Part shown: positions 59,173 to 64,000 of the stretch, piece by piece
Numbering within the stretch: position 1 is the stretch's first letter
How the letters are laid out: each line of letters starts with the position of its first letter
Assembly: GCA_022749755.1 (NCBI GenBank)
Contig: CM040445.1
Span: 17,381,182-17,445,181 of the forward strand
DNA: 64,000 nucleotides
Source: Azadirachta indica
Lineage: Eukaryota; Streptophyta; Magnoliopsida; Sapindales; Meliaceae
Direction: 5' to 3'
Notes under the pieces: model-generated
Seen by the model: the letters and a program-made list of their open reading frames with translations, nothing else
The model's database searches: none
Told to the model about the DNA's origin: nothing
Program-made: the position numbers and the translations under genes

Positions 59173-61592
59173 CATATCAATGCTTAAAAATGATAACATC
59201 TGGCATAAATTCATTATATTCTTTATTCCATAATATGTCCGATCAATATTTGTTTGGTATAATAATTAATCAAACTTTAATTGATATATTATATGCTTTT
59301 TTGAGAACCTAATCGTGATAGATTATTGATCAAGTCTATGGTAAATTTGTAACCACTATACAAAAACCCAACTTTATTCCTATGTTTCACAATTCTAAAT
59401 CTCAATAAACTTAATTATAAAATCATCTCTACTGTTAAGTTGTTGCTGTTTGTTGTCTGCAGCAAATAAAATAGTAGCCTAGTTTTTTTTGTTTTGCAGC
59501 AAAGAGAACTACAGTTTACTACTACTTTTTGCTTGTTGTTTTATGCTGTGTTCTTTGCTATTTCTAGATCTCAATTGTTGTTTATACTCTAAACTTTTGG
59601 TTTCTCTCGTATTCCTTTTTCTTCTATTTCAATAATATATTATTTTAATAAGAAAATTAAAAAAATCATCTCGATCATCTTTTAATTGTTACCACTAGTG
59701 GTGGTAACTATCAAATAAATGTAAATACTAAAATTTTACTTACATTTTTGGAATTTGCTGTCACAGTTTATTATTTGTTGTGTGATTAGTACAGTATGTG
59801 TGCAATACTCGTAAGTGCACGGGATCATAATAAGTAGTATATGATAAGTAAAGTATCATTCTTACGAGGAGTGTTAATCTAATAAGTATCGAAGGTGATT
59901 AATTTATAAATTTATTTGAAAAAATCGAGATAATTTGAGTAAGAAAGTAAACTCAACAAAAATTAACAAATTAACAAATTAATTAAAAAATTTCATTAAT
60001 GAAAAAATCTAGGGCGAATGATTTCATCTTAATTAGTTGCATTCAATTTTTCAATTGACGTTATTCTGATTTAATATTCGTATTGGTGGTTAATTATCTT
60101 AATTTATTCGACAATCTCGTAAGATCAATCAAAACTAGTTTGCAACTAATAATTTACTATATTTTTATGTGAATTAAATTAAACGAAAGTATAATACAAT
60201 TAATGATAATTTTCAATTAAACTACGTAAATCATATTAATACATTTTTATCTAATATGTAATTTACAGTATTTATTACACGGTCTAAATATGATATTCAC
60301 TTCTTAATTCATATCAATCCACATTTTATTCAAATACTGACCAAATATTTAAAGGTATTAATCATCATGATAAATATTCAATACAAGATATCAAATAAAA
60401 AATAACACAATATTAGAAAATAAATACTTTTAATAAATTAAATCATTATTTTAGAAAATATGTAGAGTCACACATGAATTAGAGTTGAAACTAATCATAA
60501 AAATTTGATAAGCAAATACATAATTTTAATCAATACAAAAATTATTTAATTCAAAATGAAATTAAAAAAAGAGAAAAAAAATTAGATGGGGAGAATTTGA
60601 ATCCACATCATTTAATAAGAATCTTCCAATCTCTTGATGAAATTCTCTTTTTCTTATTAATTTTTTTTTCTTCCTATAACAAAATTCTTTTTTTTCTCTC
60701 TCTAGAAATCCCCTAAATTTTTTAAAAGTGGTTTAAAAAAAACATAAAAACCTAGTGTATATTAAATCTGCCCATCAAAATAAGATCCTAGTGGCGAGGC
60801 CACACTATGATTGGTGCCAAGAGGCAGAATGGATGGCGCCAATTCTGCCTCCAAAGGCAAATTATGTGATAAATTTTAATTAAACCCCTTATTTTGATGT
60901 TTTTGTATTTTACTCTTCATTTACTTACATTTTGATCCCTAAAAACAAAACTTTATAGTTTTCACGGATGGTTAGCAAACTTGCTTTTATACTTCCTTTT
61001 CATATCTTTCATATTAAAATACGTCAACACTTATAAAATAAAAACTAAATTATTTAAAAAAAAAACTACGTAAAATAGATTAAATAACGCTAAATATGTT
61101 ACTAAATAATAAATAATTTAATTATAATCATATAATAAAAATTAAAATATCATTATTCTTAATTTATCACACTTTATTCCAATCAATAAAGTTGGTATAT
61201 AATCATGTAATATAATTGATTTCTATCAAAGTCAAATAAACATGATGACTATCTGTTATATTAGCATGACGTTGTATGCATGCATATTATATTGCTTTCG
61301 ATTATATCTACGACTAAAACAATACATTTCTTGTTTTGCTTTTCATAAGTACGTTCACTAATATATGTAATCTTTTGACCCCTCTAGTTATCATGTTACA
61401 CACGAAAATCTAGCAATCGTACAAAAACAATTAGATAATAATTAATTAATGATAACGGTCAATCTGTCAATTGTTCAAATTTATATATACATGCAGATTA
61501 GAGGTTGAACTAACAAGAAAAATCAATATATTTTATTGTATTTGTTCCCTTTGGTCTTACCAACCCAAGCTGTTCTCCTCTTCACGCATCTC
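59173..61592. other. Intergenic, TE-like but unclassified
   Basis: The segment from about 59790 (gtgcaatactcgtaagtgca, then agtaaagtatcattcttacg) to about 60990 has the look of a repetitive noncoding plant element, similar in style to the insertion at 54937, but I could not define its ends. A GC-richer patch at 60790-60860 (gtggcgaggccacactatga) is of unknown nature. No gene seen. Confidence 0.35.
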
Positions 61593-61600
61593 TATAAAAG
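61593..61600 (+). promoter_or_regulatory. TATA box of the PELPK-type gene
   Basis: TATAAAAG, a near-perfect plant TATA box, 84 bases upstream of the ATG at 61684. Transcription would be expected to start near 61625. Confidence 0.65.
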
Positions 61601-61683
61601 GTGGAAACTATGCACAACCACGACATTCCTTTTCAACATAATGAGTTATTGGTAATCCAGATCGAGCATCAATAGTTCCAACA

Positions 61684-62417
61684 ATGGCGTATCTCCGCAT
61701 CCCGTCCTTTATCTTACCAATCTTCTAATCACTTTGTCGTCAATGATTTACAATATTAATTTGGTTGGTGCTCGCCATCTGCTGGAGGCAACAGTGCTAG
61801 GAGTACCTAAGCCTGAATTTCCAACTTTGCCTAAGGTTGAATTGCCTCCGTTGCCAAAGCCTGAATTGCCTGAGATTCCTAAGGCTGAGGTGCCAAAAGT
61901 GCCAGAGATTCCGAAACCTGAGCTTCCAAAAGTACCCGAGATTCCAAAACTGGAGTTCCCAAAGGTGGGCTAGGTTCCAAAACCTGAGCTGCCAAAAAAG
62001 CCTGAACTACCTCAGATTCCTAAACCTGAGCTGCCAAAAGTGCCGGAGATTCCGAAACCTGAGTTGCCAAAAGTACCCGAGATTCCAAAACCAGAACTCC
62101 CAAAAGTACCAGAGGTTCCAAAACCTGAGCTGCCAAAAAAGCCTGAACTGCCAGAGATTCCTAAGGTGCCCGAGGTGCCAAAAGTGCCTGAGATTCCTAG
62201 GCCTGAGCTGCCAAAAGAACCCGAACTGTCGAAGATTCCTAAGCCAGAGATTCCAAAGCCGGAGGTGCCAAAGGTGCCGGAAATACCGAAACCTGAGGTG
62301 CCCAAAGTGCCAGAGATTCCAAAACCTGAGCTGCCAAAAGTACCTGAATTGCCAGAACTTCCGAAACCCACATTGCTTGCCGTTCCAAAGCCGGCTCAAA
62401 CAACCACAAATCCCTAA
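61684..62417 (+). pseudogene. PELPK-type proline-rich repeat protein, frame-broken
   Basis: The ATG at 61684 opens MAYLRIPSFILPIF, a typical signal-peptide start, but reaches a TAA at 61726-61728. The expected continuation ITLSSMIYNINLVGARHLLE lies one frame away, so a single-base indel in the signal peptide region is likely. The body is roughly three dozen 5-residue units of the type PE(L/I/V)PK, as in PKVPEIPKPELPKVPEIPK, ending LAVPKPAQTTTNP. A TAG at 61971-61973 interrupts the repeats (PKVG then stop, then VPKPELPKK in the same frame). PELPK-type proteins are secreted cell-wall proteins; the ARHLLE motif ties it to the proline-rich genes at 44360 and 48440. A sequencing error or short products cannot be excluded. 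The overlapping long ORFs on both strands are shadows of the repeat. Confidence 0.78.
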
Positions 62418-64000
62418 ATAAATAAATTACCGTACTGCATGTTCTTTCATGGGTGTATTTCATTTCATGAATCCATGCCCACCGAAATTTCATACCGTGA
62501 TTGGATATTTAGATTTATATATACTATACACATGTTTTGTTTTTTTTTTTCTTTTTCTAAATTTTCCATAGGCTGATTCATGTATTTTACATTGTTTAAA
62601 ATAATAATGTTCCGTCTGATATTGGTTTCGTTGTGGTCTGTTACTTGGGATTGTAATATTTTATAGTGAGGTGTGATGTACTTCAGTTAGGTTTATTCTA
62701 TCTATAAAGGTTGCTTTTATTTTTCCTTTTACAGCTTCTCAAGCCAAGGTGTTCATGTTATGATGCAATTCCGTATGCCTTGACAAATTGAAATTGTTTG
62801 ATGTAAAGTTCATACTATAAATATGGAAAAGAAATTGAGGCAAATAAACTAATATCATCATATATCAATAATATTATGGATATATAAAAATTTGTTTACA
62901 AGCTCTCCCAATCGATCAGATAAAAATTCCTTACTTTTGTAAATAATCTGACGTAGCAGTTGGTCAGTGGTAAAGTTACATCATCACCTATATCCGGTAT
63001 AATATACTATTAAATTATATTTTATTATTAATAAAATAATATATTTATTATTTATAAATTTAATAAAGGAACATAATATTAACACAAAATTATAATTTAT
63101 TTAATTTTTTGTTAATACAGTTTTTTTTATACTATTAAAAGGTAAATTCTCTTTGAAAAGACGCTCTAAAAGTTAGTCAAAGTAACCGTGCAATATAATG
63201 GAATATTTTTAAAACAGTAAGAAGATGTTGGATAATTAGAACAAACCGGGGGGATATCAGCCATTATTTGGACCATAATATATGTTAAGAAATTAAGTTA
63301 AGACAAAACAGTGTCTATTTGCTAGAGGCCATCGTCGACGAAGTCGCGTTAGAGGGAAAGTTCTTTGTTTAATTGAGATTTTGTGAAACAAATCAAGGAA
63401 TAGTGTTGGGTTTCTAAATATATATATATATATATAGCTAGAAATTAATTTAGGATGGCAGGTTGTTGATCTGGTCGATCGTCAGGTACATATGTTCGAG
63501 GTTTTTAGGAGCATTCTTGCTCTCACGTTCGTCCACAGAGACTCAGTGAGATTACGATAACACGAGGAAGAATAAAGGAATTCAATTTTTTTTAATATTT
63601 AGAGTACATACATTTATAATAGATTAGAAGTCTACCAAAGTAAGAGTCCATGCAATTTGCTGAAGTTTGTGCCTACGAAATTAGGTCCCAAACGTAGAGA
63701 ATTAAATTCTCTTTTCTACTTAAAAATGGAGGTAAACACCTACTATTAAATTTAGGGGTGGGTACGGTTCGATGCAGTCAGGATTTTTAAAAAATTAAAC
63801 TATATTTAAAAATTTTGGATCTCAAATTTTTGAGACTGGACTAGATCGAACACAAAGAAAAATTCAGATTGAATTGAACTGATTACATATTAGAATCAGA
63901 TTAAAATTGGATCAATCGGTTTGGTTTTTGGATCGATTCGATTTTTGAATAAATTTATTATTTTTAAAAATTTTTCAGTGTATTAAACGATGTCGTTTTA
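62418..64000. other. 3' flank and intergenic region
   Basis: Presumed 3' untranslated region of the PELPK-type gene, then AT-rich DNA with (TA)n at 63418-63436. From about 63755 to the window end the text gggtacggttcgatgcagtc ... aacgatgtcgtttta resembles a plant MITE that runs out of the window. No gene seen. Confidence 0.4.

Noticed and set aside
61837..62421. Long ORFs in other frames and on the minus strand over the PELPK-type repeat
   Set aside because: A 15-base repeat unit keeps several frames open at once. Only the PE(L/I/V)PK frame matches a known protein type.

Overview
The window looks like nuclear DNA of a dicot plant. It is strongly AT-rich, has small-intron genes of plant-specific families (UGT83A-type glycosyltransferases, secreted proline-rich proteins with a PELPK-type repeat) and is filled with plant-type transposable elements: Ty3/gypsy LTR retrotransposons of two lineages, Mutator-like remnants, long-TIR foldback elements and small MITEs. 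The species cannot be named from the sequence. One 100-base N gap (36924-37023) shows a scaffolded draft assembly.

Layout. 1-5.5 kb: the tail of an unidentified gene at the window edge, then a heavily decayed UGT83A copy (1421-2676) and a second, recently damaged copy (4103-5547). 5.5-9.2 kb: a long-TIR Mutator-like non-autonomous element (6202-7482) and a hAT-like MITE. 9254-16081: a gypsy element with a perfect 5-bp target duplication (GATAT), a Tat-like reverse transcriptase and an antisense ORF block where RNase H and integrase should be. 17.8-19.7 kb: a GRF zinc-finger ORF convergent with the C-terminal end of a MULE transposase. 20.7-22 kb: another long-TIR element with a GC-richer interior. 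23.3-26.85 kb: an approximately 250-260 bp tandem repeat array split by a 1.87-kb probable solo LTR. 28.2-29.8 kb: a foldback hairpin, a MITE and a cluster of 20-bp repeats.

31060-32533 holds the only clearly intact multi-exon enzyme gene, a UGT83A1-like glycosyltransferase of 464 residues with an intact His/Asp pair and PSPG box. 32.5-44 kb is gene-poor, repeat-rich sequence with a nested MITE cluster at 41.2-42.7 kb. 44360-44650 and 48440-48772 (both minus) are two small secreted proline-rich protein genes. 49970-51150 is another foldback element. 51454-59167 is a decayed chromovirus (gypsy with chromodomain) with about 0.9-kb LTRs and a 1.4-kb insertion in pol. At 61684-62417 a PELPK-type repeat protein gene keeps a good TATA box but carries a frameshift and a stop.

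Two small gene families dominate. The UGT83A cluster has three copies at three stages of decay, spread apart by transposons. The secreted proline-rich family has three members sharing a signal peptide followed by an ARxLL(Q/E) motif, presumably acting in the cell wall. No tRNA, rRNA, CRISPR or prokaryotic-type feature was seen. I found no clearly new molecular system. The most unusual structures are the solo LTR inside a satellite-like array, the antisense cassette in the deleted Tat-like element and the set of long-TIR foldback elements.
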